From Cristatella mucedo (Eukaryota; Bryozoa; Phylactolaemata; Cristatellidae): 64,000 bases of DNA. Position numbers and translations under genes: made by a program. How positions within the stretch are numbered: the stretch's first letter is position 1; the number at the start of each line of letters is the position of its first letter. This document shows, in pieces, positions 48,145-58,328 of the stretch. The DNA is taken from the NCBI GenBank assembly GCA_009760855.2, contig WPIO01000060.1, forward strand, positions 1,605,501-1,669,500. Reading direction: 5' to 3'. A model generated the notes under the pieces. That model was not told the origin of the DNA, made no database searches, and was given only the letters and a program-made list of their open reading frames with translations.

Positions 48145-49015
48145 AGCTTATGCTCATGAAATGCCACTGGTGCATGACAATGCAGGTCTAAGAGTCAACA
48201 GACCCAGTAGTTAGCCCAGCCTAGCTGGTGAGTCCGGTCCTACTGTCGGGCAAGGATGCCATACCACGTGATCTGGGTCGTCCACTGCTCGAATCTTACC
48301 TCACGTCTCTTTCTGTTTTTCACCTTGTCATAAGTGAGGCGTTTGCTGAGTTTGGAAAGCTTCTCCTTCGGTCTCTTCGTGTTGTCTAGTTTGTCGTATG
48401 CAACGTTTCTCCTTAGTGTTGGCAGCATGGCAGGTCTGAGTGGCATCCGTTGTTGCTGGTTTTGTTTGCGTCATCTATGATTGGCACGCTTATATTCTGC
48501 TACTCGATTTGCTCTTTTTGCTCCCAATTTATTGCTGTGAAAACTCACTGGTCCACGTTGGCTGGCTGAAATCACAGCCCCACGAAGAAGATTATGCATG
48601 TCCAAGGCTCGCCAAAGGCAGGTACAGTGCGACTTCCGGTCGGTCAGGATCTGGCTGCTTTCCAATAGGCCAACTCAGGTAGTCCAAGCAGAAGCTGGGA
48701 AGTACCGAAAGCTTCAGTTGCTTATTCGGGCGACAGCAAAGGGGTCGTAGTACGAAACTGCCACCTACACGAATGTCACGGCCATCCTTGGAAAAACCGT
48801 ATAAGTTCATAGGCCTGTGAAGTTCCAACATTTCAAAGCTCAACTTCACCTATTACAGTTCTTGTTGCCAGTACATATTCAGATTAGAAAACTATCTCCC
48901 TAATTTGTTAACACTCGTCGTTTTTGTTCAGTTGCAGTACGACAATAAATATCCATTCAAGGACTTGTATGTAAATGTGAGTCGGTGACTGAGACTAACA
49001 AAACTGACAAAACTA
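48145..49015. other. Unassigned intergenic sequence
   Basis: Short open frames on both strands carry no family motif. No repeat copy was recognised. Confidence 0.4.
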
Positions 49016-49019
49016 GCTT

Positions 49020-49818
49020 ATAATAATATTCAAATATTAATAGTAATAATACACTTGATAAAGCATCCTCGGAAAACTCAATTTCTTTCAGGGGGCTTTA
49101 CATTTGCTGCAAAGGGAACGTGATTGAATGGTGAGTGATATCATGTTTGATAAACAACATGAATAACATGGTTAGGGGTGACATGCACAGGGTCAGCATG
49201 CACATGTGATTAGTGGCAGCATGCACAGTGTCAGCACACATAAGCACATGAAGGACGAATCACAGGGGCCCACTAAACACTGTCCTAAATAGGTGTGTTT
49301 TAAGTTCTTTTTGAATGTGGTCAAGTCAGGGGATGTTCTGACGCAAGTCGGGAGTGAGTTCCAGGCTTTGGGAGCATACGAACTAAATGCACGGTCTCCA
49401 AAGGATTTGTGGTTTGTACGAGGTATTGGTAAACTGTTAGATTCCAAAAAGCAGGTGGTACGATGCTTGGCCTGGTGGGGGAGTAGATCTGTGAGATAGG
49501 CTGGAGCCAAAGAAGGAAGTGACCTAAAAGTGAGCGACAAAATCTTGAAGTCAATCCGTTGCTTGACTAATAGCCAGTGCAGGTCGGCGAGAAGTGGTGT
49601 GATGTGATTGTGCTTGGCAATCACATCAGCAAGAGGCAGAGTATAAACCGTGAAAAGAACCGGGCCAAGCACTGAGCCCTGAGGTACTCCATATTTCAGA
49701 GGCACCTCGGATGATCTTTGTCCATTCACGTCAATACTCTGGAGTCTCCCACTGAGATAGGACCTGAACCATTGCAGTGCAGTGCCAGTAATGCCCAGGC
49801 GAGATGAGAGGCGCTCTA
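49020..49818 (-). repeat. LINE-A copy A with an internal deletion
   Basis: The minus-strand frame 49193-49870 encodes [40 protein letters not shown] and VIAKHN, then jumps directly to [11 protein letters not shown]. The YADD catalytic block and about 150 residues are deleted in frame. The tail at 49020-49110 is intact. Confidence 0.88.
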
Positions 49819-50008
49819 ACCACATTTGCATGCTGACCCTGTACATGTCACCCCTAACCATGTTATTCATGTTGTTTGTTTATCAAGCATGATATTACTC
49901 ATTATTCAATTGCATTTCCCTTTGCAGAAAATGTAAAGCACCTAGAAAGAGATTGAGTTCTCTGAGGGCGCTTTATCAAGTGCATTATTATTATTATTAT
50001 TATTATTA
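49819..50008 (+). repeat. LINE-A 3' end inserted antisense into another LINE-A
   Basis: ACCACATTTGCATGCTGACC through the hairpin AAGCACCTAGAAAGAGATTG to (TTA)n runs on the plus strand. The minus-strand element resumes directly after it (GAAGAAGAACTATGTGATCG). It is a severely 5'-truncated copy of the same family. Confidence 0.9.
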
Positions 50009-50515
50009 GAAGAAGAACTATGTGATCGATAGTATCACAAGCTGCCGGAAAATCGCGCAAAACAAGCAGAGACACTCTACCCATGTCTGTATTCCTTACT
50101 AGGTCGTTGTATACCCTAAGCAACGCTGACTCTGAGGTATTGGTAAACTGTTAGATTCCGAAAATCTGGTGGTACGACGCTTGGCTTGGTGGGTGAGTAT
50201 ATCTGATAGATAGGCTGGAGCCAAAGAATGAAGTGACCTAAAAGTGAGCGACAAAACCTTGAAGTCGATCCGTTGCTTGACTGGTAGCCAGTGCAGGTCG
50301 ACTAGAAGTGGTACGATGTGGCAACTGCAACACTCACGACAGGCAAGCCTAGCTGCAGAGTTTTGCACCAGCTGCAAGCACCTGATTGCACATGCCGGTA
50401 GGCCAGCAAGCAGAGAGTTACAGAAGTTAAGACGGGATGTCACAAATGTGGCCAGCTTAGATGTGGTATCCTTATGTAGACAAGCCCGAATTTTAGTAAT
50501 ATAAAACTAGCTGGT
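50009..50515 (-). repeat. LINE-A copy A continuation plus a rearranged C-terminal segment
   Basis: 50009-50137 continues the RT palm region ([29 protein letters not shown]). At 50138 it joins abruptly to a post-RT segment of LINE-A (50138-50515; [33 protein letters not shown]). On the minus strand the C-terminal block therefore precedes the palm block, which indicates rearrangement or juxtaposition of two copies. Confidence 0.8.
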
Positions 50516-50672
50516 TCAATAGCCTCTTTTTATAGGGGCAGAAGGGCCTTAAAGGCTATCGCTACTGCTTGCAGTGGCAATTAAGGATCGCCCACCGCAG
50601 GATTCGAGCCCACGACTCAGGACCGAGATCGTGAAAAGCAACGGCCTTACCTAGTGTGCCATCGCAGCTCAT
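50512..50672 (-). repeat. SINE-A copy
   Basis: The minus-strand head is GAGCTGCGATGGCACACTAG, the B box GGCTCGAATCC, and the 3' end TGAACCAGCTAG. It abuts the LINE-A segment. Confidence 0.85.
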
Positions 50673-50690
50673 AGGGGTAGATACAGGAAT

Positions 50691-50691
<1 letters not shown>

Positions 50692-50716
<25 letters not shown>
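50692..50716. repeat. (CA)n microsatellite
   Basis: A short pure CA run. Confidence 0.9.
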
Positions 50717-50721
<5 letters not shown>

Positions 50722-50832
50722 TATATGCACTGTATATCTCTTGTTTATTAGCATATATAAATATAGAATATGTATTTATGTTCTTGTCGTTATTACGAAT
50801 GACTCGCTGTCAGCCGAGATGCTGCTGCTTTT

Positions 50833-51114
50833 TTGAAGAGCAGGGCAGCTAGGCCACCTCTCAAGCTGACTCTTCGACGGCACCGGCAGCATTTTCTGAG
50901 CAAGGACACACTCCTGTCTTTGGTCCAGCAGTGTGAACGCCTGGCACGTCTGCCGACGGGTTTGAGGACAGTTGCGCCACAGTATTGTGAAGCTATTCCT
51001 AGCCAATCTGGAGATGTGCAGGAAAGCCTCCTGAATAGAAGTGGCTCGCAAACAAGTTTGTTTGCAGAAATGCATCCGGAGCCTTTTCTCCCACCGTCCA
51101 TTAAACAGGATTAA
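50833..51114 (+). CDS. Unknown open frame, possible 3'-terminal exon
   Basis: A 93-codon frame (no ATG at its start) reads PPLKLTLRRHRQHFLSKDTL, LARLPTGLRTVAPQYCEAIP and ends PPSIKQD before TAA. An acceptor-like GCTGCTGCTTTTTTGAAG precedes it. The composition looks coding and it matches none of the repeats in the window. No polyadenylation signal is close by. I do not recognise the protein. Confidence 0.3.
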   Translation: MKSRAARPPLKLTLRRHRQHFLSKDTLLSLVQQCERLARLPTGLRTVAPQYCEAIPSQSGDVQESLLNRSGSQTSLFAEMHPEPFLPPSIKQD

Positions 51115-51429
51115 GCCTCAAGAGGACAGTGACAGACCCGATTAAGCCACGTTTTACTTCAGAATCAACAGATATGCAGGCCCCGAGGCATCAGATATGG
51201 GGCTTTAGCTCTGTTCTTAAAGTCTATCGCAAAGCTGCCTGCTGCCGGGAATGCATGATTGATTAGATGCAGGAAGCCCCTCCCCCCAGCTTCATCCCTG
51301 GGGGTATGTAAAGGTTTCCAGGGAGATGCTAGTAGGCTAATGAAAAATAGGTTTCCACAGAGCTGCTGCCAGGCCAATTTTGAGAGATGCAAAAGAGGCT
51401 TGACAGGGGGCATCTGTCTTGCAGCTGCT

Positions 51430-51575
51430 GCTCAATCCAGCTTCCGACATGTCAGCATTGGTGCCACAAGATTATGTGACACTGTCCGACGTTCTGGACA
51501 AGTATGCACCTCTGACTAAGCACACTGTAGGCCCTCGTCCAGGTGGCCTTCGATTTGTAACCGCGCAGAAGCTCG
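51430..51575 (+). repeat. LINE-A fragment between endonuclease and RT
   Basis: The frame near 51419-51570 (SDMSALVPQDYVTLSDVLDK, YAPLTKHTVGPRPGGLRF) aligns with LINE-A at 61820-61950 (DLSSLVDCYNTTLADTLDEF, APLTKRTVRPRPDGLWF). It is diverged and incomplete. Confidence 0.75.
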
Positions 51576-51619
51576 TCCCCCGGTTCTCTACCGGTGGACT
51601 GCGTGATGCAGTGCTGCAG

Positions 51620-52408
51620 TGCGGTTAAAACACAGGCGGCCACAACTGGGTGCCGAAAGCAATAGTTTATTGTGGGCCTGTTAGTAGTGGTTACGCGCCG
51701 GCGCAAGCGCTTTACACGGAGCGTACCGGACCAACAGAGTTAACTGTGCGAACTCCTGAAGCCCGAGTATAACCAACTACCCTATGCCCGCGTCGCTACA
51801 GCACCCCAAGATACGATCAGCTAACTGAGTAGCCGGCAGAACACAACTGCACAGTCTAAGTTGCACTTAGCTGTCCATCGCCGTAGGTTCGCCTCTCGTG
51901 CTCTTGAAGCGTATTCTCGCATCGACTACCAAGCTGCAGCCCTCAGCTCTGTCAGTCGTCTCATTATATTCTCTCTCCTCTCTACTCCTGACCTCGCGCA
52001 GCTGCTATTTCTACTTCAGCATATTAGTCGGTGCACATCCTGACCGCAACGTCTGCACCAGGCTTCATTCTAACTTTAGCGGGTAGACCAGGAGCCGGGC
52101 TTGTACTAGCTGTCCAAGTCGAACCCGCTAAGACAACCACATTAGTCGCTCCATCTCCTAACCGCATCGCCTGCATAAAGCTCCATTCTAACCTGAGCTA
52201 GGTGAGTCAGGAGCTGTCGGGTCTGTACTAGGTGCCCTAGTCGACCCCCCCTAAGGCAAGGCTAATATCGCGGCTAGCCTGAGAGCTGCTCCGTTGCAGA
52301 TTTACCACAGCCATCAGGCTACACAGGTCTACTAAGCACAAACTTGAGAAAGCTTACAATTGTAAGAAGATAGATAAGATTAAAGAGTCCACCCCTATGG
52401 CAACAACA
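51620..52408 (-). repeat. LTR-like remnant with internal tandem repeats
   Basis: On the minus strand a polypurine stretch GAGGGGGAGGAG is followed by TATAGTGGGATGTTGTTGCC. About 750 bp later an AATAAA lies at 51665-51672. Inside, at 52023-52262, are two 120-bp tandem units beginning ATTAGTCG. It lies between two LINE-A pieces. The boundaries are not certain. Confidence 0.45.
52023..52262. repeat. Tandem repeat, two units of about 120 bp
   Basis: Unit 1 begins at 52023 and unit 2 at 52141. They share ATTAGTCG, ACCGCA, TCTGCA/CCTGCA, CATTCTAAC, CAGGAGC, TGTACTAG and CCTAGTCG/CCAAGTCG in the same order, with moderate divergence. Confidence 0.85.
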
Positions 52409-52580
52409 TCCCACTATACTCCTCCCCCTCAATTCCTTGCTTCTCTTCAATGTCCACATCAGGTCTGCCAATAGTGACTTCATCTTGAAGTTCATCTCCC
52501 AGTCGAAGTAGCCTACGAACCCTCTTAGCCCTGTACCCTTTGTCCTTCTTCTGCAATGCGCATATCAGCTGCTGCCATCC
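52395..52580 (-). CDS. Short conserved-looking coding tail of unknown origin
   Basis: About 62 codons run from an acceptor-like ATTAG on the minus strand to TAG. They include WQQLICALQKKDKGYRAKRV, RRLLRLGDELQDEV and IGRPDVDIEEKQ, ending EEYSGMLLP. It is highly charged and clearly coding-like. It is too short for the usual 60-codon open-frame search. It may be the last coding segment of an LTR element whose LTR follows, or the last exon of a host gene on the minus strand. Confidence 0.4.
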   Translation of the reverse strand, partial: GWQQLICALQKKDKGYRAKRVRRLLRLGDELQDEVTIGRPDVDIEEKQGIEGEEYSGMLLP

Positions 52581-52594
52581 ATAACTAACCTAAT

Positions 52595-52800
52595 AAATGT
52601 GTCCTTAGCCTCAGATCTTGTTATTTCATGTTTCAAAAGGGCTGTTGTTACGCTGTTCATTAAGAAGGCACTGCTACACCACGTGAACCTAGGCAACTTT
52701 CGTCAAGTTTCCCTACTGCTGTTCCTAAAGAAGGCATATGAACAAGTAGTGGTGGACCAGCTAAACTATGACATTATTGGGATTGCTTGGTAAAAAATTT
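52595..52800 (+). repeat. LINE-A fragment, RT N-terminus
   Basis: The frame 52599-52793 (ISCFKRAVVTLFIKKALLHH, NLGNFRQVSLLLFLKKAYEQ, VVVDQLN) aligns with [20 protein letters not shown] and following residues of LINE-A. It is decayed. Confidence 0.75.
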
Positions 52801-53136
52801 GGTTTACTTAGGACAGCACATACAGAGATTATTTTAACTTTTAATTATTCTCCTGAATCCCAAGTTTGAGACTAACTTGGATGCTTTTCATGCTGTATAT
52901 GCAAGTTGAGACAGTTGATCTGACAATTGCTATGAGGCATTGACTTGAGGCATCGATACTGATCAGCATTAATAATATGCCGATGTATGCTAACTGTACA
53001 TGTCTGGATGTGACTGTGCTTTTTTACTGTAAACCTGTTGTGCACAGTAATGTGCTAAGCATAGCCTGTGATGCAAACTTAAAAATTCAGCTCTCCCAGT
53101 GAGATCTTCCTGTCAACTTAGGGCTGGTAGAAAATA

Positions 53137-53406
53137 ATGTCGTCGGATGACAGCTGGGGCTTTCATGAGATGGCGATTGCCTGTTGCAATTCGGTAGGTC
53201 GATGGTGCATCGGAATGTTCCGTTGCAGCTGGTTGGATCACCGGTTGAAGGAAAGCTTGAAGGAAACAATTGATGTCGACGATCTACTTGCAGTCGAAGA
53301 CGGAAACAAGTCCCGGTACTTTTACAAAGATCTGGACAGGTACGATTGTCCGGTGCCTAACCTCGAGCTAACCAGTTTGACAGTGCCTGACTCGGCTGTG
53401 CATTGA
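53137..53406 (+). CDS. Hypothetical 89-residue open frame with adjacent polyadenylation signal
   Basis: The ATG frame reads MSSDDSWGFHEMAIACCNSV, RLKESLKETIDVDDLLAVED and PVPNLELTSLTVPDSAVH. Its TGA stop overlaps an AATAAA (TGAATAAA). The middle is acidic and looks coding-like. No family is recognised and no upstream exon was identified. It could be a terminal exon or a chance frame. Confidence 0.3.
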   Translation: MSSDDSWGFHEMAIACCNSVGRWCIGMFRCSWLDHRLKESLKETIDVDDLLAVEDGNKSRYFYKDLDRYDCPVPNLELTSLTVPDSAVH

Positions 53407-53874
53407 ATAAAATGTCAAAGCCATGGACCTTGATGCTAATACATGTCGCGCGGCTGTAGTATTGTATATGCTCAGCAAGTACAAGGTTGTTATCACTTCA
53501 ATTCGTAGCCATCCTTACTTGCCATTAAAGCTAGCTGTTGGCAGTCACGGCTTTACGAAACTTATAGGAACGACCTTGATAAGCTACTGGAAGAACTTAA
53601 CTTGTTGACAACAATCTAGCTGCTCAACATCGTGCTGTCACGTGCTGGCCGTCTTAATAACAGTTCTCCAGCCAAAAACCTTAAACATATCCATTAATCA
53701 ATTATATCCATGTATAGTTGATGACTGGTTGCAGAAATTCACTAGTCCGAGCCAACGCCAACATGACTTTGAAGCATGCAGTGCCACACGTACTGGCAGG
53801 ACATCACGCTCTCCTAAGTCCTTATGTGAATTTAGAAAAAAAGCTCAATTCCAAAAGGATTTTAAAGCGAAATG

Positions 53875-54235
53875 CAACACAATGTATCTCTGTCTGTAAC
53901 TCCACAAAGCCACAGAAACAATGTGGGTGTAACACGGGAGAGTTTTGTATCGCTCACTCAAAGCATAAGCAACTTTCAGTACACATTCGGTAGCCAGTAG
54001 ACTTCGTCTTACGAAACGAAGAGAAGCATAGCTGAGAAGCATAGCTGAGTCAGAAGAGCAGTTGACGTAGTGAGTAGAATGGAAGTAGCTGCTCATGACG
54101 GCTTGAAAAGATGTGCCATAGTTAGCAGCAGGAGATTAGTTGTCGTTGCATGAGAATTTTGGAAGTGACTCCCACAATCTAGGACCTGCACAGCAAAAGC
54201 TTCTGTCACCTACAGTCTTTAGGTCCAAGAACGTG
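53875..54235 (-). repeat. LINE-B 3' end
   Basis: GAAACAATGTGGGTGTAACA, TAAGCAACTTTCAGTACACA and TTGACGTAGTGAGTAGAATG match the LINE-B 3' UTR. The post-RT part at 54160-54220 contains CTGTCACCTACAGTCTTTAG. It is a decayed copy. Confidence 0.78.
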
Positions 54236-54239
54236 TCGA

Positions 54240-54710
54240 ATGTCAAGATATATCGTATACCCTACCAAGCCCTTGTTTGAATCTCATTTCAAGGCCAAAC
54301 CATCTTGGCTTTACACTCTAGCTAGCTGCAATCAGTCTTGCCTTGATGAAACAATTTGTCTGTAGTTGGCCCCATCGCGAATTGTAAAGATAGTTATGCT
54401 ACTCGATTCACTTGACGGAGTTCTATTTGTGCAAAGTGAGCTGACTGGGCCTTTTTTGAATTTCACCTAGCCTAGAAATGGAAATGAAATGTAGGCTTAT
54501 ATACACACTGGCAAGTGGATTATATCGTGCAATTTATTAGGCTGCCAACCTTGATGTGGCTTTTGACCCAGTGGTCACAGATGCAGCTTTTTGACCCTGG
54601 TTTGACCTGGTTTGACAGCTGCCCATAGGTCGGCCTGCTTTGTTGGTCAGCCTTGCAGGAGTGCTTGTAGCAACACTTCGTGCATCGACTTCGCATCCGA
54701 AAGCCTCGCT
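54240..54710. other. Unassigned sequence
   Basis: Nothing was recognised here. Short frames overlap on the minus strand without family motifs. Confidence 0.4.
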
Positions 54711-54714
54711 TAGA

Positions 54715-54945
54715 CAACCCAAAAAATAAATGCGGCAGGCCCTTGTGATTTCTTCATTGTGCGCTTTTGCATGCTGACACTGTGCATACTACCACTAAGT
54801 ATATTTTACATGTCGACACTGTGCATGTCCCCTCTCACCATGTTGTGTTCGTTGACACTGTGCATGCTACCCACTACCCATTTGATCAAGCTTCCTTAAC
54901 AGCTTATTAAAGTGCTTAGAAAAAATGTATTATTTACTATTCATC
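54715..54945 (+). repeat. LINE-A 3' UTR relic
   Basis: GGCCCTTGTGATTTCTTC, TGCATGCTGACACTGTGC and CACCATGTTGTGTTCGTTG follow the LINE-A 3' UTR order. The hairpin is largely gone. Confidence 0.6.
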
Positions 54946-54949
54946 CTGG

Positions 54950-55365
54950 CTCATATTCTAATGAAATATTTCTCTGCATGCATATTTTCACCCAGGGCTT
55001 TTCCTAATCGCATCAAATGCTCTCTGTCAATAGATTGCTTCTTTAATAATCTCTGTCCTTTGAGGCCGGGTCAAAGGCTCAAGTAGCTGTTCCGGCATTC
55101 GGTGAATGAAGAGAAAGTTAGCGCCAACGGCAATCTTAGGGGTGGGGTGGGGCAGTAGCAAAGAGAGCAGGCGGCAGTTCACACTCACAGAGTCCAGCAT
55201 CTGTGCAAGTCCTGCTGCCATCAGTTGATCGTCCGAGCTGGTCAGCCAGTCACTGGCCTAAAAACCCTTGATAATTACAACTAATGAATAGCTTAACAAT
55301 AACAAAACAAAAACTGAGTAGCTCCGTTTCATCGAATTGCTCCACCGATCTTAGTGAAGCCCATC
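54950..55365. other. Unassigned sequence
   Basis: No gene or repeat was recognised. The minus-strand frame at 55027-55221 has no family resemblance. Confidence 0.35.
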
Positions 55366-55369
55366 AGTT

Positions 55370-55485
55370 GCTACCGACTGCGCACCGAAAGCCGCTTAGG
55401 CTTTGACTATGCTATAGAAAAATCCATCGTAACGCCAACTTCGCCAACGTCTCTGTGACTTTGTGGAGTTGCAGGCGGAGATATA
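55370..55485 (+). repeat. LINE-B 3' terminus
   Basis: CCGAAAGCCGCTTAGGCTTT, GACTTTGTGGAGTTGCAGGC and GGAGATATATAAAA are the plus-strand 3' end of LINE-B. Only the tip is present. Confidence 0.65.
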
Positions 55486-55619
55486 TAAAACGAGTTTGGT
55501 GTTATATGACTGGGATCAAGATCGTACAAATTAAAATACCAATTAGGCCAATCTGTCATCAAGGCAGTGTAGCTCCATGGTTTAAAATGGAGTACCGGAG
55601 TCCAAGGTGAGTATGGCAA

Positions 55620-56335
55620 AACTACACAATTAATCTCAACTTAAATGACGATAAAATTAAATTAGTACTTATCGGCCAACCTGATATTACTCAGAAACAG
55701 GAAAGCCTAATGCAGAAAATGGGCTCTTCCTGTGAATCTCTCGTAGTCTCTTTGAGTATTCTGGGTCCACATATCTCATCCTCGTCCTCTCCAAAATGAC
55801 TTTTCACTGGATGACCGAATCTGCTCTTCTGTCAAGGTATGTAACACTGCAAAAATTCGTGCTGGCTTAGATCAATTTACCACAGCCAAGCTAATCCATG
55901 CATTTATAGCATGCCATCTAGATTTATTTATGTGAATCACTATGTGCAGGTCTTTCTGCCTGTGTAACAAGAAGCCTGCAGATGGTTCAAGACATTGCAG
56001 CAATGCTGATCTATCAGGAAAATTGCGATCACCATATTCGACAACTTCTCACCGACCTACACTGACCACCCGTAAAGCAGCTTATCATGTTCAAGGCTCT
56101 ATCACTCGCTTTCTTTTAGATCCCTCCGTTCCTCTTCTCCGGCCTTCTTGTGTACGAAATACATCCCGATCGGGCTTCCAATTTTATCATCCACTCTTCC
56201 GACTCGTGTCATCTAGCTGTGCTTCCAGCAAACCCCAAGTTTTTGGAAAAAGTGCTTCAGTGCTATGGCTCCTAAAGCCTCAGCTGCCTACCGACTGATG
56301 CTACTAATTGACAGCATTTTTTGGTGACTCGCCCC
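55620..56335 (+). repeat. LINE-C: decayed third CR1-like family
   Basis: Successive frames give LNDDKIKLVLIGQP, DDRICSSVKV, TAKIRAGLDQFTTAKLIHAF and a degraded LLTDLH..PVKQL. This is the order of the region after the YADD motif in CR1-like RTs. It is too divergent from both LINE-A and LINE-B to be a copy of either. Stops and shifts are frequent. Confidence 0.65.
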
Positions 56336-56344
56336 TTCTTGTAA

Positions 56345-57175
56345 TAAGAGTAATAATGATAATGCACTTGATAAAGCACCCTCAGAGAACTCAATCTCTT
56401 TCTAGACGCTTTACATTTGCTGCAAATGGAAATGCAACTGAATGGTGAATAATATCATTCTTGATAAACAACATGAATAACATGGTTAGGGGTGATATGC
56501 ACAGGGTCAGCATGCAAATGTGATTAGTGGCAGCATGCACAGCGTCAGCACGCATAAGCACATCAAGGACGAATCACAGGGACCCACTAAATGCTGTCCT
56601 AAATAGATGTGTTGTTAAGTTCTTTTTGAATGTGGTCAAGTCAGGGAATGTTCTGACGCCAGTTGGGAGGGAGTTCCAGGCTTTGGGAGCATACGAACTA
56701 AATGCACGGTCTCCAAAGAATTTTAAATTTATACTAGGCATAGGTAAACAGTTAGATTCCAAAAATCAGGTAGTACGATGCTTAGGCTTGTGGAAGAATA
56801 GATCTGATAGTTAGGCTGGTGCCAAAGAATTATGGGACCTAAAAGTGAGTGACAAAACCTTGAAGTCGATGGGTTGCTTGACTGGAAGCCAGTGCAGGTC
56901 GGCGAGAAGTGGTGTGATGTGGCAACTGGGATGCTCACGGCAGACGAGCCTAGCTGCAGAGTTTTACACCAACTGTAAGCGCCTGAGTGCACAGGCCGGT
57001 AGGCCAGTAAGCAGTGAGTTACCGAAGTCGAGACGTTATGTCACGAATGCATGGACCAACTTGGACGTGGTATCCTAATCTAAACAAGCCCGAATTTTAG
57101 CAATGTTCTGTAGCTGAAAGTAGGCAGACTTGACTGTGGAGCTGATGTGGTCGTCTAACGAGAGGTAACTTTGGG
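56345..57175 (-). repeat. LINE-A copy, closest relative of the Gypsy-interrupted one
   Basis: The minus-strand end regions at 56574-56992 include HWLPVKQ-type sequence with the same lineage-specific changes ([36 protein letters not shown]). The segment matching TTTACCTATGCCTAGTATAA at about 56730-56752 is uninterrupted. The 3' hairpin and tail are at 56345-56410. Confidence 0.87.
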
Positions 57176-57469
57176 ACATAAGCAAAAGGTCATTCCAAAT
57201 GCAGTTCATGGAAAAACGCATATTACTTTGGTACTGGCAGCAAATTCTGGCCCAATTTCTTTTCTAATTAGCCTGTTATTAATTTTAAGGAAGGCGGCCG
57301 AAGGGTAGTTTTTTTAGAACGATTAGACCGTGCGACGTTCCGATTTTTTATTGAAAAAATGTCTGCTCGCCACACCTTTCTCGTCGCGAGAGACCTAGTG
57401 GTGAACGTAATCTCAGGCACTGACTTGGTAGTGTCGCAAAGGGCTCGGCTATAATTTCGGGCGCACGGA

Positions 57470-58265
57470 GCACGACAACGACCGCCGTAATGCTGCTGCG
57501 GATACCGCGGCCGCGGCGGTGCGTTTCCGTACAACGGCACGAGCGGCCGGCGCACGTTGGGCCGCTCCACACGCGGCGGCGGCGGGTTATCGCTTTCTTC
57601 CCAGCTTTGCCTGGTCGACCTTCAAATACTTGCCTCATCGCTGACCCGGCCTTAAAATCAAATCAAATGGCAATCACCCAAATCAAAAGGCCCCAGCTGC
57701 AAGGCTCGGCCGCAGGTGAGCAATTAAAGGGCCGTACAATCGCGAAAGCTTGAATGTCCTTGAGAGTCCACCACTCCACCCCACCCCACCAGCAAACGAC
57801 GGCTAAGTGCGTTTTGAATTGCTGCAGGGGGGGCACAACGGCGGCGGCGAAGTGCCAGCGGTCAGCGAGGTCAGCTTCGCTGAGCATGGCGCGGCCGTGC
57901 TACTCGACGGTCGCCTATTCACGCCCACGATGGCAGATGACGAAGACGCAGATCAGCGCCCGTCAGTCCTGCAGCAGAGCGATCGGCCAGTTGCGTACCA
58001 TCTTGCGCTGGCGGCGGCGCAACGACGCTGGCTCAACGGATCGCGTCCATCGCCACGTTTGAGCCGGTAGCAGCGAGCGAGTACGTGCTCCTGAGCGAAG
58101 GTATGCGCTGCAATTTTGCGAGGAAAAGGCATTGGCGCAGCAGCATAGTTATCGTACTGGATGGAGCAGGGTATCGGCCCGACGCACCATCTAGTCCGGG
58201 GCTGGCGCCCGCTGCGCGCACGCCCAGAAAAATGGCGACGTTCACGTAGCGGTAGCAGACTGAGG
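57470..58265. other. GC- and CpG-rich segment with exon-like features
   Basis: CpG density is high (CGCGGCCGCGGCGG, GGCGGCGGCGG), in contrast to the surroundings. A good donor lies at 57715 (CCGCAG|GTGAGC) and an acceptor at about 57826 (TTGCTGCAG). AATAAA occurs at 58274-58279. It could be a CpG island or a small GC-rich gene. Confidence 0.35.
57827..58070 (+). CDS. Possible terminal exon of an unknown gene
   Basis: After an acceptor-like TTGCTGCAG the frame reads GGHNGGGEVPAVSEVSFAEH, GAAVLLDGRLFTPTMADDED and LALAAAQRRWLNGS, then ends at TAG. An AATAAA follows about 200 bp later. Joining to the upstream donor at 57715 does not keep the long upstream frame open, so the gene model is incomplete. 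The protein is not recognised. Confidence 0.3.
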
Positions 58266-58274
58266 GTGTGAGCT

Positions 58275-58328
58275 CAATAAAATGTAAAAATAAAATAAAT
58301 ATAATTCATTTATATAGCGCCCCAAGAG
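58275..58328 (-). repeat. SINE-B 3' tail, truncated
   Basis: ATAATTCATTTATATAGCGC followed by CCCAAGAGAG is the reverse complement of the SINE-B tail. It stops abruptly where the LTR-like sequence TGTAGTTCG begins. Confidence 0.65.
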
